From Mesostigma viride (Eukaryota; Streptophyta; Mesostigmatophyceae; Mesostigmatales; Mesostigmataceae), in assembly GCA_009746045.1 (NCBI GenBank), contig RPFO01000167.1:2985378-3049377 (forward strand): a stretch of 64,000 nt of DNA, in the 5' to 3' direction. The notes under the pieces were generated by a model. It saw only the letters and a program-made list of their open reading frames with translations, searched no databases and had not been told where the DNA came from. Shown here one piece after another: positions 35,340 through 46,800 of the stretch (the stretch's first letter is position 1; the number at the start of each line of letters is the position of its first letter). Position numbers and translations under genes: made by a program.

Positions 35340-37157
35340 AATATTATTATGGCGAGCAAACGCCCCTTGACGCAACGCAGCCTGGCGGCTGCGCTCGGCA
35401 ATGAAAATACGTCTGCAGCTCCGGCTGCAGCTTCGCCATCAGGTTCGGCAGGCAGCGGTGACACTAGTCGTGCACTGGTGGTCGCCCAGCAACCTCCCGG
35501 CCTCAATGCCTCGCCATCGGCATCGCCTGACCCTAAACGCAGCCGCCCCGACAACACAGGAGGGTTTTCACGCCCCAAAGAACCGCGCTTTCGGCCTGAA
35601 CCTTTCAAGGTCGCGCGATGATTACGACTGGACCAACATGTCCCCGGCAACTGCCCTGCGTTGCCTCTTCTACGGGGACTACGCCTCGCTTTACGACCTG
35701 TGCCTCCATCTCTACGACATCAATCGCCTCATCTGCGCCGACGGCAGCTGGTGGCATAACATCAGCGTGCTGGACGGGTGCAACCGCGCCCACCTCCAAC
35801 ACACCATCCTCAACTCCCTTCTCATGCGCTCTGACGGCGAGATCTGGGCTCCATCCATCTCCGCCCCCACCCTCCGTTCCATCCTCACGGAAGCCTTTCA
35901 GCAGCACGTGACCCCCCTTGCTGCCGACATAGCAGCAATCGGTGGCACGCTGACTGCTGAACTTCCTCACATTTCCACCGCCGCCGCCTCCACCTCCACT
36001 GCCATTTCCGCCTCCACTGCCGACATCAAAGCCCAGCTCCTCGACCTCGACCAACGCCTTCAAGCCACCGCCAATGCCCTTGAGAGCTTGCATGACACCG
36101 CCGGCCTCACCGCCCAGGCGGTGAAGGACATCGCCGCCCAGCCGGCGCCTGCTGGCCCGGCCGGCGATGCTCCCTCCACCTGGGCGGACTTGCTTAAGCA
36201 GCACACCACCTCCACCACCTCTGGACACCATCTCGGCACAACTCAAGCAACAAGCCCTCGACCTTCGCGAGGAAGCCGACATCGCCCGGCGCAGCCACAA
36301 TGTCATCGTCAAGCACTTCGACCAGCAGGCAGGTGAGACCTCCACGAGCCTTCTTGAGGCATTTAAGCGCGCCATTCTTGCCCCCATGTTACTCACTGGT
36401 GAGCTGGACATGTCGGCTGTCCGCCTCCCCCGCGCGCGGGGGAAGGCTGGCCCGGCACCCGTGCTCCTCACCTTTAAGTACATGGCGGACAAGCCGGCTG
36501 GCGTTCCTTATAAATGCCGCAAGAAGCTCTCGGAGACTCGCTTCACGCTGGACGACGACTTGACCCTGGCCCAGCAACAGCGGCGACGCGAGCTATGGCC
36601 GACCTACCTTCAGCTCCGGCAGAGCGCAAGGGGGAAGCCGGTATACTGGAGGGGGGCGGTCATCTACGTTGACCACAAGCCCTGGCAGCCCCCTCCTGCC
36701 ACCTCAGACTAGGAATATATATACCAGTAGTGTAGATTAGAAGGCTTAGCCTAGCATGTGGCCCACGCGCATGTGCGCCCATAATGGCCCCCATGGATGT
36801 TGCCTTCAGAATTTAGCCACGCCATGCCTATAATGGGACCCCCATGGATGTTGCAGTAAGAATTTAGCCATGCTATGCCATGCAGAGAGATGCTCTCTGT
36901 CGAGAAGCCATGTCCTAGCTCTTGTATAGCCATGATGATCTTCCTCCCCCGTGCCAGGATCCCCTTAGTTGGGTTGAACCTGAGACAGCATGGTGGTGCC
37001 GGTGCCCTTGCGGCACCTAGAGCAAGTGTTGCTTACATTCCCACCCTTGCATGAAGTAGCCTAGGATGTATTAAAAGCCATATGCCCCTTCTCAGGGATA
37101 TGTGCTACATTGACTCCCAACGGAGTGATGTTGATAATTAATTAATTAATTAATGAC
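35340..37157 (+). mobile_element. LINE copy with ORF1-like gene, no RT
   Basis: The element contains an ORF1-like gene (35349-36712) and goes straight into a 3' UTR that ends GGGATATGTGCTACAT, hairpin ACTCCCAACGGAGT (37113-37126) and an AATTAATT tail (to about 37155). The last ~30 bases match the end of the RT-bearing LINE at about 24006-24036, suggesting one family or a shared 3' recognition end. Confidence 0.75.
35349..36712 (+). pseudogene. LINE ORF1-like protein, two frameshifts
   Basis: Three frames must be joined: 35349 to about 35615 (MASKRPLTQRSLAAALGN, then a Ser/Pro-rich basic segment), about 35615 to 36215 (DDYDWTNMSPATALRCLF, then a heptad-rich stretch with LDQRLQATANALESL), and about 36215 to 36712 (QQALDLREEADIARR, later QQQRRRELWPTYLQLR and KPVYWRGAVIYVDHKPW, then stop). 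A basic N-terminus, a coiled coil and an RNA-binding-like C-terminal domain is the layout of L1-type ORF1 proteins, which coat the element's RNA. Exact homology cannot be checked here. Confidence 0.6.
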
Positions 37158-37159
37158 AC

Positions 37160-37884
37160 GCAAGCACTTACCTACGAATGGAAATGATTGGGGGTGCAGA
37201 AATGCAAGTGTCGCCGTGTACGTTTAAGTTATGGCTGGCTAACGTTCACAGCGAGTGACCGTAATTGTGCATGTTGCGCTGCGAAATCTGTACTGATATT
37301 GACAATGTGATTGGTGCGAACAACCAACAAACACCGGAATGCGCTAGATGAACCAGTTCATGACAGCCTGTGAAATCGGGTGTGGCCGCCCGGTGCAAAT
37401 CCGAATGCCCGAAGCTAGCCACCTGCATGCATCCGGCACTAAAGTGATCAATTCCCATGCCGCCCCGGGGCCGGTAAGTCCTCTCCTGCCTCCACATATG
37501 GGACTGTTTCCGCCCGCAACTGTGTTCGGCCGGCCGGCGACACCGAAGGTTCTGTTTATGCGGCAGGCTGAGGGCCAGAGGTGACCTCCTCACAATTCTA
37601 TCTAGAAAGCACCGGCAGCTGACATGCCACTCCATGCACGGGCTGCACCAATTTTACTGTAATAAAGACAATGCAGATGCTCGTCGGCATGCCCCATGTG
37701 GGCACAACCATTCAAAACACTCGCTATCTTACTGTTTGAATGTGTACTTCTCATCAATCGCAGCAAGTGCTTTATAAATAAAAAGAATACCGGAGCCTTA
37801 TGTTTGCAATTTGTCGCCAGGCTCCCACTGAATTTGCTCAGACAACAGAGGCCTAGCACCCTCTTGTCCCACTGTTCGATGCTA
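37160..37884. other. Intergenic stretch before the TEX2-like gene end
   Basis: No gene or repeat is recognised. This is the 3' flank of the large minus-strand gene whose stop codon is at 37885-37887. Confidence 0.4.
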
Positions 37885-40800
37885 TTAACCCATTCCAGCA
37901 CCTAAGTACACCCGCCGGGGCCCCCCTACAATAACCTGGGGCGGAATCCACGCCGGGACACTCGGGGGCTCTTCCCTATTAGCCTGCCCCCCGTCCCCTT
38001 CACCTCCACGTTTCTTCCCCCCAGGGACCTCATATCCCTGCTCCCCCATCCCTCCCTGCGCATGATCCCAGGGCCCGCCGTCCCCCTCCTCCCCATCCTC
38101 TGCCCCCGCCCCTTCCTCATCCTCCCCGTCCCCCTCCCCCTCGCCCAGGTACTCATCCCCCCAGGGACCCCCCACATTAGAGTGACCGCCTCCGCTAGAG
38201 TGACCGTCACCAGAACCAGCAGCTGTCCCCGGAACCCCAGCAACCGGGTGCCCCGCCCCATCCCTACCCGCGTCCATCTCCAGCCACTCCGCGGGAAGCC
38301 CAAATTTAGCACCCACGACATTTGGCACGCCCGTCGCGACGTTGAACCCTGCCACTTGCATCTGCACCGCGTCCGGGCTGCCACCACCATGTGTCGGCAT
38401 GCCAAGGACCATGTGAGGTGGGCCCTTATCCGGGCCACCCCGGGACGCCCACGTGGGCAGTTTGAAGCCGCTCAGCCGCCCACCCGTGTTGCCCCAACTC
38501 TGCCCCTTCTTGCTGCCGACATTCTCACCCCCCGGGGGTGCCCCCACCCCCACCCCCGGGAGCGCCCCCCCACCCCCCCCCATGCCCCCTCCGTTGCCAG
38601 GCATCGACAAGCCCCTGCCTGCCTTCTTGAGAGCGCCACCCACGAGGCCCCCCAGTCCGGCCATGGGCCGCGAGGCATTGCCAACGCCCTTGAGAATGTT
38701 GTTTCCGATACCGCGGCTGCTCGTGCTCCCACCCGCAACCGTATTACCGCTGCCGGTGCTGCCGGTGCTGCCACTGCCAAAGCTCCCGCTTCCAAACGCG
38801 CTGCCTCCACTGCCCACATGGGGAGATCCCATTCCCCCGCCCTCGCGAGGGCTGCCAAAGCTACTGCTCCCACTCGCGTTGCCACCCATGCTCGTGTTGC
38901 TACTAATGCTGGCGCTGTCCCTCCCTGCGCCCTCCCTTGCCGCCGCATCCCTCATCGCCGCGTGGTGATTGGGGCGCAGCACCTCGCTCACCTGGTCCCG
39001 CATCGCCTGCGTCTTGGCCCGGCCCATTCGATACGCCGCCTCCGCCACATTCCTCAACGCGTCACGCGGGCGCTTCGGATGCGCAGCCGCAACGTTGCCC
39101 CCATGCAGCATGATGTGCCCCCCCCCTTGTGCACCGCTGGCGTTGCCCGGACTGTGGCCACCCGCCCCCGGCGGCTGCAGGTGCTGCAGTGCCTCCTGCA
39201 ACGGGTTGCTGGACGACCCCAGCTGGGGGAGGAGAGAGCGGTGGCCAGCAGGCGCCGGCGCCGCGCGGCTTCCCCCCCCATTCTGTGGCGTGTGCTGGTA
39301 ACTAGTGTGAGACTGCGGAGGGTGCGACGGGGCGTCACTATGGCTGCCATGGGGCTGGGAGTGCTGCTGTGACAGCAGGTGGTGGTGACCTTGCGGGCCA
39401 TGCAGCGGCAAGCCCTGTCCCTGTTGTGAGGGGCGGGCATAGGCCTGCGAGGAGCCCCCCTTGCCGGGTGAGGATACAGCTCCTCCAATGTCTCCTTGCT
39501 GCAACGAAACCCCGGTGGTGGGATCCCGTAACTGCCCCTCCTCCCTATGATCCATCTGCGACTCCATGTCCTGCAGCGCCGGGTGGGACCCTGGGGACAG
39601 CACCGGCTCCCCCCCAGAGGGCTGCCGCGGTAACAGACCCGAGTGCACCTGTGGCCGCGGCGGCGACTGCGAATCCAACTGCCGGGAAAGACCCAGTGAC
39701 TGCTGCTGTTGTTGTTGCTGCTCCTGTTGTTCCAAGGGAGAACCTGCGGCGAAACCCACGGCCGGCCTGCCATCCGCGCTTCTCTCCGGCCCCACTCCAT
39801 CGCCACCCCCAGCGAGCGCCCCACCGTCGCGGGCACCCGCAGACGCCCCACCGCCCCCAATATCTGCCCCACCAGCAACCCCACCAAAGGCAGTACCAAA
39901 CCCAATATCCTGTGGGGCCACGTCGCTTGACACGGCCGGCACGGTCCCCGACAACGCACCCACTCCTACTCCCGGCAGCGACCCACCCAGCGACAGCGCG
40001 GAGAGCTCCCCCAAACCTACCCCGGCCCCACCCACACCGCCAAACTCGCCAACAACCCCACCCCCGTTCCAGGGGTCCACCGCGGGGGCCACGGCAGGGC
40101 TCGAGGGCAGCGCTTCCTCAGCTAGCGGCAAGCACCTCACGACGTCATCGTCATCACCATCGCTGGGCCGGGATGCTAGTACCCTGTTATCCGGGCTATT
40201 ATTATCACCCTCGAATGCACCCGACATGCCCGGGGGACCAGCGCCGGGGGATGGCCCCCCGTCGCTGACGTCAGCGCGCGCCCCCTGGCCAGCGACGACA
40301 TCGCCCTCGACCGCAAGGCTCACACCAGGGTGGCCTCCATCCTGGGAGTCGGGGCTCTTGAGCGATGCTTCTCCCGCAGCAGAGACGCCTTCTGCCTGCC
40401 CAATATCTGCTGCACTCATCGAGAGGCCCGGGACATCCGTCTCCATCACGCCCCCGCTGCCTCCATCGGACGACAGCAACTTTGTGTCCTCGTTCAGAAT
40501 CCCACCCTGCCCAACCAAGTGCCCCTCCGGCTGCACACCCACTTGCCCACTCGAGAACCCTCTCACAGGCCCAGCGGCGCGACTGAACAACGGGGCGGGT
40601 GGCAGCACGTCCGGCGCGCGCGGCGACAGCGCAAACCCTTCGAGCCGGTAAAACCCGTCGCGCAGCGTGGCGATGCGTGGTGGGGAGGTCACGCCTGCGC
40701 TCCTGTTCCATGCCCCCATCTCCTCCTTGTCTTTCCCTCCTGCTTCCTCATGGCCTCTTGCACTATCGGTATCTTGCGCCCCTATTTCCTGCGCTCCCAG

Positions 40801-43800
40801 ACCAATCACCCCCCCCCTCCCGGGGCCGACTGCCGCCCATTGCCACCCTCATCGGCCATGGACAACACGGCTTCTCCAGGCACCAGCGGCAATGCCCCCC
40901 CCGGCTCCAGCAACCGCAGCGGCCCTCCCGTAGCTCCCCCCACCCACACCCCCGAGACTACGCCCTCGTGAGCCAACCCCAGCGGCACCACCAGCTCCCC
41001 CGGCAACTCCAATGCGATCCCCGGGACGCCCCCCACCTGACCACGCCCCAATAAACCCATCAGCCGAGGCGACACCTGGCAGGCCAACCCATCCATGAGC
41101 GCGGACAGGTCACTGGTCTCCCTGGCCAGGGACACGGGGGACGACGCCAGCAGCAAGGAGGCGGCGGCTGCCTCCAGCGCTTCCGCAGAGATGACATCGG
41201 TGGTCCCGATCGAGATGGCGCGTTCCAGGCTCTGTCGGCCACGCGGCCGGGGGATGACCGCGGGGGTTGACGGCGCCGGCCCGGCAGCTGGCGCCACCGC
41301 GGGTGCCGGCATGAGAGATGTTGTTGTCGGTGATGATAACGACGGCATGGAAGCGCCTGATGATGATGATGATGACCGGGGCGCCTGCGCCGGCGGGGAA
41401 GACGATGCTGTGGCGCTCTGAGGTTGACTACTCCCCGTCACGGGAGGCAGCCCATGGTTCCATTCATCGGCTGCGGTCATCAGCGGCATACTTATCGCCC
41501 CCGGGGATGCTAAGGCTAGACTCGCCGCCGCAGAGGCATCTCCGCTCATGCGGGCGTCCGCTGGCGACAGCCCCTTGGCTTGCGGGCCGTGCGAGGGCAG
41601 CCCACCAGCACTTGTTGCAAAATCTACTTGTTGCAGCCCACCTTGTGTCACTTGTTGCGGCACTTGTTGTTGCAAGAGAAGAGACAGGGAGTCCGCCGCA
41701 CTGCTCGTGGGGCACGCACCGGGATGCGATGACAAGGGGAGCGATGCCTGCCCACCGCGAGCATGCAACGCGCCAGATTCTGCTGCCCCAAGGCTGTTGC
41801 TGGCATCTGTAACGGTGGACAACGGGATGGCGCCGTCGTCCAGAGGGCGCTCGGGCGGGTCATTATCGAGAGGCACCGAGGTCCATTCCGAGCCATCCGC
41901 CGTCACCACACTGTCCGCAATCATCACACTGTCCTCCCCTCGCTGGCCCTCCTGTTGCTGCTGCTGCCGCCGCTGTTGTTGTTGCTCTTGCTTTTGGCGT
42001 CCCTCCTCTCGCGCCTCTCGTTGCTCGTGCTGGTCTCGCGTCCCGTGCTGCTCTCGTTCCCGCTGCACAAGGTCAATGGGCAGCGCCGATTCCAACCCCT
42101 GGCTGTCCACCCGACTCTCATACGATGCATCCCCCAAGATGCCCCCAGAGTCCATTCTCAGGCATCCCGCGGGCGGCGGGGGGCTGCTTGTGCCCCCAAA
42201 CAAGACCACGTCGTCCGCCATGCCGTCGACAAGGCCCTCATCCCCTCGCCCCCGCCCCCTTGTGCCACCCACGACTGCTTCGGGTGAGACGAGGCCGGAC
42301 ACCACATAATCCGATGGCCCCGACATTGATGCATACCCGGCCCCACGGGGCCCACCCGTGAAGTCTCTAGCGGCCGCACTGCCAGTCTCCGACACTCGAA
42401 TCGGTCCCATGGAACCAGAGGACGAGTCAAGCAGTTCCCCCGAGGCTAATGAGGCGGGAGAGAAGGGGGCAGTGTTGAGCGCAGGCGATGACGTCGTGCC
42501 AGTTGGCCACATGGTCGGCGACATCATGGTGCTGGCGTCCTCGGGCGGGGACGGCAGCGAGGTTTCCATGAGTTGCGCGAACGCCCCGGACTGCGCTGAT
42601 AATGGCGACCCATCTTTCCAATGAGCAACTGCTGGCGTCGCATCCATTCGCGGCATGAATGCTGACAACGACACAGCGACATCGCCATCAGCTGGACCCG
42701 CGTCCCCAGCCATGAATCCCGCTGCCGTCATCCCAGGTGGCACCGCTACGCCCGCTAGCATCGATGCGGAGCCGACTACACCCGAAGACCCCATCAGCGA
42801 CAGAGAGGATGCTGACGCAAATGACGCTTGTGACCCAGACAATGGCAATGACAAGGGTGGGAGGAAGGACGAGTCCGCGACACCGTGCACTGTATCCCCT
42901 GCTCCTGGTGAGGAGCCCGCTAGAGTGACTGCCAGGGAGCCCGTCAAGGGGTCCAAGAGGGCAGCGGGGCCCTGTGGCGAATGAGACGGGCCCTTGGAGG
43001 CCTTGGCCGGGGTCCCCGAAGCACCCATGCTTGGGCTAGTCCTCGGGCCCGTATTTGGGCTAGTCCTCGGGCCCGTATTTGGGCTAGTCCTCGGGCCCAT
43101 ATTCGGACTGGTCCTCGAACCCACCTGGGCAGGAATATTGGGACTGCTGCGGGACCCAGTCAGCGGGCTATGCGGTGCTGGCGTGCCACCGGAACCGCTC
43201 GGCGCTAGAGCACCCGAGGAGCCATACGGCGTGCCCATGCCCATGTGGGACGAGCCGGACGCGTGCAGGCTGTGGTGGCTGTGGCCATGGCCGTGGTGGC
43301 CGTGGGTGTGGTGGTGACCTGCCTGGCTGTGGGGCGGGTGGTGGTGGCGCCCGTGTTGCTGCAACTGTTGGGCCAAGGGGCTCGTCTCGCCCGAGGGCGA
43401 CGTGCTGCCATGAGCGTGTGACAGCGACGCGATGCCATGGGCAGCATGCGAGGGCGGAGAAGCAAGACCGTGATCGTGCGACGGCAATGACACATGATGG
43501 GCATGTGGCCTCGAACCCACCGGCGTGTGTGGCTGGTCGTTCTCTCCGGAAGCGTCGACACTGGCCGCGTGCGTGGCCAACGATACCTGCTGGGCGGAAG
43601 CATGGGGGACACCCGATAGCTCCCCCCCTGCCCGGCAGCCTGCTACAGGGTCCGTGGCCGTGACACCGCTGGCATCCACACTCGCATCATCGCCCGTGCC
43701 CCCCGCATTATTATAACCCCCCATGCCATCGTCATTATAATGATTATTATTGGTGCTAGTGCCCGGGGTACCGGAACTGACGGCATTCGCATTGCTGGCG

Positions 43801-46800
43801 TTCGCGCTCCCGCCTCCCCCTCCCCCCCCGCCGAGGTTGCGCAGCACGCGCCGCGTGTCGCGCCCCAGGCTCGCCATGCGCTGCTTCTGCGCGCCCAACT
43901 CCGCGACCATGTGCTGCTTGTAGCGGGCGATGCCGTCGGCGACCGCGGCCGCCTGCGCCTGCGCGTCATGCGCCAACGAGGACGCCATGTTGGATGGACT
44001 GCGCTGCTGCTTCGGTGGCTGGGGATGCGATGGCGGCGGTGAATGGGACAAAGACGGCTGTGAATGGGATGCTGGTTGTGGATGGGATGATAGCGGAGAC
44101 AGCTGCTTATGGTGCTGCTGCGGATGCAGCGGCTGCGTATCGCCGTGGTGGTGCGAGGAGACCGAAGACTCGGCATGGGAGTGTCCCCTCTCACTGCCAG
44201 CATTAATGCTGCCACCGCCACCCTCTCCCCCCCTCGCATCCGGCCCGCCGGCGGACTCCGCCCCTTTGCCCCGCCCATGGTGTTGGCTCATGGCGTGGCC
44301 ATGCGGGTGGCCTGCTCCCGATCCATGGGGTGACTGTCCCACCGCTGGTGGTTGTGCATGCTCCCGTGAAAAAGGGACCGCCGATGCCGACATGCCGGCG
44401 ATGGCAGGGATGCCCCCCCCCCCCGCGGGGCCGGTGGCGATGACCCCAGCGACGGGTGCCAGGATTATCCCCCCCTGGGCTTCCGCCGTGGAGGGTGACG
44501 AAGACAACGCCGACAGGTCCGGGGACACGATCGACTCCATGCTGCCGCGGCTGGGCCGAGACGCGAGCGCGCGGGCAAACTGGACCAGGGAGCCGCCAGC
44601 ATTATTACTGCTGGCACTGTTGCTGCCGCCGCCGGTCCGGTCGAGGCTGTCGCGGCGGCCAGCAGCACCGCCGCCATCCCGCTCGAGCGTGAGGGAGCGA
44701 CGGAGCGAGGCGCCCCACTGCGAGAGGGGGGACGAGCCCAGGATGCCCAGGGCCCCTGAGCCGCCCGTGTTCATGCCGCCGCCGTTGCTGGTGCTGATGC
44801 CGGGGGCAACGCCGCTCCCGGTGGCTGCCACAGCCTCCCCCGGATGGGGCAGCGCGCCGGCGTGCTCTTGATCCAGGGGGGAGTGGGCGCGGTTGTGTGG
44901 CACAGGGGTACTGTCCGAGTGGGGCGGACGGTTGATAGGGACGGGGCGTGACGGGCTGACCGTGTGGGGGTCCAGGTGGGCCCTTAAGGCCGCCTCCCTC
45001 GCGGCTACCTCCTTGGCGTGCTTGCGTTCCCGGTGCGCCTTGATCTGGCGCACGACAACACACACCATAGCACAGGGGTCAAAGCACAGCGAAATTTCGG
45101 TACGAAAGCACGCACACAGACAAGCCACCAGACGAGAAGATGTCAAGCATGCCGACCCGAAGCCTAACCTTTCAGGTACCAATCCACACACATCTAACGC
45201 ACGCCACGCACAAAGTGCAGGGGTTGAAGCAAGACACACACGCACACACACACAAGCAAATAAAAATAAAAACAATAAAAGTATCGTAGAGAGTCAAAGC
45301 ATGCACCCACGGATACGGCTGCAGAATTAAGGCTACACACCAAATGCAAGGGTTTGAGCACGGCATGCACCCGTGACATCAAGGGCTTAAGCATCCACCA
45401 ACTTTGTGGAAGGGGTACAGGAACCCATGTAATCAGCCAAGCTCAAATATTGACCCTTGACCCACAGGAACATGAGCCAGAGGATCCACCCACAAGGCCG
45501 AGCGGGCGAGAAACAGGACATGGCAGAAGAGGTGCCGCATGAAGTGTTCTCGCACACCAACAATCACACATCCACCCACATGACATGATCAAGGCACACC
45601 ATGCACTCAAACAAGCAGGAAGACAAGGGTCACAGCACCTACCCAGAACAGAGCCACCCACAGAGGCTTACCCACAGAGCCAAAAAGCATTTCTCTGCCA
45701 CACGCATCAGCCCCTTCCACGAACATGCGCCGACGTATAGCATATTCATATAGCACATTCATATAGCATATTCATATAGCATATTCATGTAGCATATTCA
45801 TATAGCATATTCATATAGCATATTCATATAGCATATTGTGACCAGAGAGAGGAAACAACACGCGCAACAAGAGCAGTACAAGCGCACAGACATACATACC
45901 AAATGAAAAACCCTCCACTACGCCTTCGCAAGGCAACCCTGGGGTTGAATTGTGAAAATGTTGCACTGCAGCCTTCGCTGCCCGCCGTGAGCTCGTCCTC
46001 ACAAACAGCATACAAGTGCCTGCCACCAAAGGCGGGGCAATCGGTTTCGAGTCACAGCCAAGCAAGCAGCAGTATCGCCCTCACCTCCTGCTTCGGAGCT
46101 GCCGCGACGGCCGCGACCGTCCCACCCACAAACGCCTTCCAGGTGTCCCACCGGCCGGGCCGCTTGCCACCCGCCGCCGCAGCCGCATCCGCACCCCCCA
46201 ACGCCCCCACGATCGCACCCGCCTTGCCACCGGCGTCCGCCCCTCCCCGCGCTTGCGCTGCCTTGGAGGCAGGCACGGGTGAGGCCGCTCCCACCCCCGT
46301 CGCGGCTCCTCGCGTTGTGCCTCCGCCGCGTGCGGCGGCAGAATTATCATGCGCGTGTGGGTCCATGCCCGCAACCACCCCTCCCATGGCCCCCGCTCCC
46401 CCCTGCCCCGCGTCCCCCCCCGATGGCACGAGTTCTGAAGCGGAACGACCGCCCTTGCTATTGCCCCCGGGCCCCCCGCCCGGTGCCCCTGGGGGCCACG
46501 ACGACGAGGCAGGTATGCCGGCGGTGGCGCCGCCACTGCCGGGATCCCGGCCCTGCGGATTCCCTGCGGCCGCCAGCTCGGCCGCCATGGCCGACTTGAA
46601 CGAACCACCTTCCGCCATGTGGCGCTGGGCGGATGGTCCCCCGGGGGCTGAACCGTAGCCAGGGAGAGGCCCACTTTCGGCGCTACTGGCGCCCGCGTCA
46701 TGGCCCCCTCGGCCATGAGCCGCCCCCAACACACCGCCCGATGGGACAAGGCCCATCGCATCGTGACCCCCCCCGGCCGCGTCGTTGCCCTCCTCGAACT

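Noticed and set aside
40805-40830. Tiny intron joining the two large TEX2-like frames
   Set aside because: No acceptor/donor pair fits within the few bases available. A one-base homopolymer error explains the shift more simply.
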